DNA of 64,000 nt, taken from an uncultured Lachnospiraceae bacterium (GTDB lineage: Bacteria; Bacillota; Clostridia; Lachnospirales; Lachnospiraceae). Below the pieces are notes generated by a model, which did not search any database, was not told the DNA's origin, and saw only the letters and a program-made list of their open reading frames with translations. The DNA lies in the NCBI GenBank assembly GCA_947571775.1, contig CANOZK010000010.1, forward strand, positions 1 to 64,000, read 5' to 3'. Each line of letters starts with the position of its first letter. Within the stretch, counting starts at the first letter, position 1. This document shows, one piece after another, positions 63,691 through 64,000 of the stretch. The position numbers and the translations under genes were made by a program.

Positions 63691-64000
63691 ATGATAAGAA
63701 AGATTATAAAAATCGAGGAAGACAAATGCAACGGCTGCGGCGTATGTGCCAAGGCCTGCCACGAGGGAGCCATTGAAATGATCGATGGGAAAGCAAAACT
63801 CACCCGCGAGGATTACTGCGACGGACTGGGCGACTGCCTGCCCGAATGTCCGACCGGAGCCATTTCCTTTGAGGAACGGGAAGCCCCCGCATACGACGAG
63901 ACTGCCGTTCTCGCCGCCAAACAAAAGAAACAGGAAGAACAAACCGTAAAATCTCATACAGCCTGTCCTGGTATGCAGACACGCCAAATGTCCCCTGCCG
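63691..64000 (+). CDS. 4Fe-4S ferredoxin-type protein, N-terminal part (incomplete)
   Basis: 103 codons visible; the frame is open to the window end. Two cluster motifs: [17 protein letters not shown] and [17 protein letters not shown], the second in a variant spacing. A charged linker ([13 protein letters not shown]) follows, so more domains are expected. Such proteins pass electrons to larger reductases, or are the ferredoxin part of a bigger enzyme. AAGGAGG before ATG 63691. Confidence 0.85.
   Translation, partial: MIRKIIKIEEDKCNGCGVCAKACHEGAIEMIDGKAKLTREDYCDGLGDCLPECPTGAISFEEREAPAYDETAVLAAKQKKQEEQTVKSHTACPGMQTRQMSPA

Overview
The window looks like a chromosomal segment of a spore-forming, low-to-mid GC Firmicute of the Lachnospiraceae / Clostridium cluster XIVa type. 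The basis is gene content and order: spoIIAA-spoIIAB-sigF followed by a five-gene spoVA operon, sigK and an alpha/beta SASP, whiA-crh, hrcA-grpE-dnaK-dnaJ with a CIRCE operator, and the ireB-ruvX-DUF1292 block. Shine-Dalgarno sites are strong and TTG/GTG starts are common. No species is claimed. No rRNA, tRNA or CRISPR array was seen.

Layout. 1-868: N-terminal part of a CpaF/TadA pilus ATPase, whose sequence departs from the family at the window edge. 1.1-4.9 kb (minus): crh-like, whiA, rapZ, murB, tcdA. 5.0-7.9 kb: a DHHW protein and an MBOAT acyltransferase, probably for O-acetylation of a surface polymer. 8.1-12.6 kb: the sporulation block spoIIAA-AB-sigF, then spoVAA-AB-AC-AD-AE with a candidate forespore promoter between them. 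12.7-20.6 kb: a zinc-ribbon/TPR membrane protein, a 49-residue protein, folC, an LTA-synthase-like sulfatase and valS. 20.8-24.9 kb: a two-gene ABC exporter with a very long coiled-coil permease. 25.1-28.1 kb (plus): PadR-DUF1700-DUF4097, a SASP and sigK. 28.0-34.2 kb (minus): U32 peptidase, O-methyltransferase, an MltG-like stub, ylbF, RNase J, fur, DUF1292, ruvX, ireB. 34.3-42.1 kb: tRNA and translation modification genes (mtaB, thiI with its cysteine desulfurase, rsmE, prmA), a lone plus-strand HPr-like gene, an AEC transporter and a secreted peptidase-like protein. 42.2-47.1 kb: heat-shock operon. 47.1-51.3 kb: glycopolymer cluster (two LicD proteins, flippase, glycosyltransferase). 51.4-56.4 kb: PhoP/PhoR, a Na/Pi cotransporter with a PhoP-box-like site, and a cation antiporter behind a riboswitch-like leader. 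56.5-64 kb (plus): an accessory run of small enzymes, immunity-like proteins, two flavoproteins, decayed genes and the start of a ferredoxin-type gene.

How the parts work together. Several genes form working modules: SpoIIAA/AB control SigF, SigF/SigG can drive spoVA, and SigK acts later in the mother cell. ThiI is beside its sulfur donor. HrcA represses its own operon through CIRCE. PhoPR is adjacent to a phosphate transporter.

The less expected content is in the non-coding DNA and in broken genes. There are two families of short structured repeats: a 28-bp palindrome with compensatory arm changes, and a two-hairpin element placed just before Shine-Dalgarno sites. There is also a three-hairpin element upstream of the LTA-synthase-like gene. 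Two HPr-like proteins lack the phosphorylatable histidine. A small membrane-protein gene appears to be split by one base, and a GNAT gene has lost its C-terminus.
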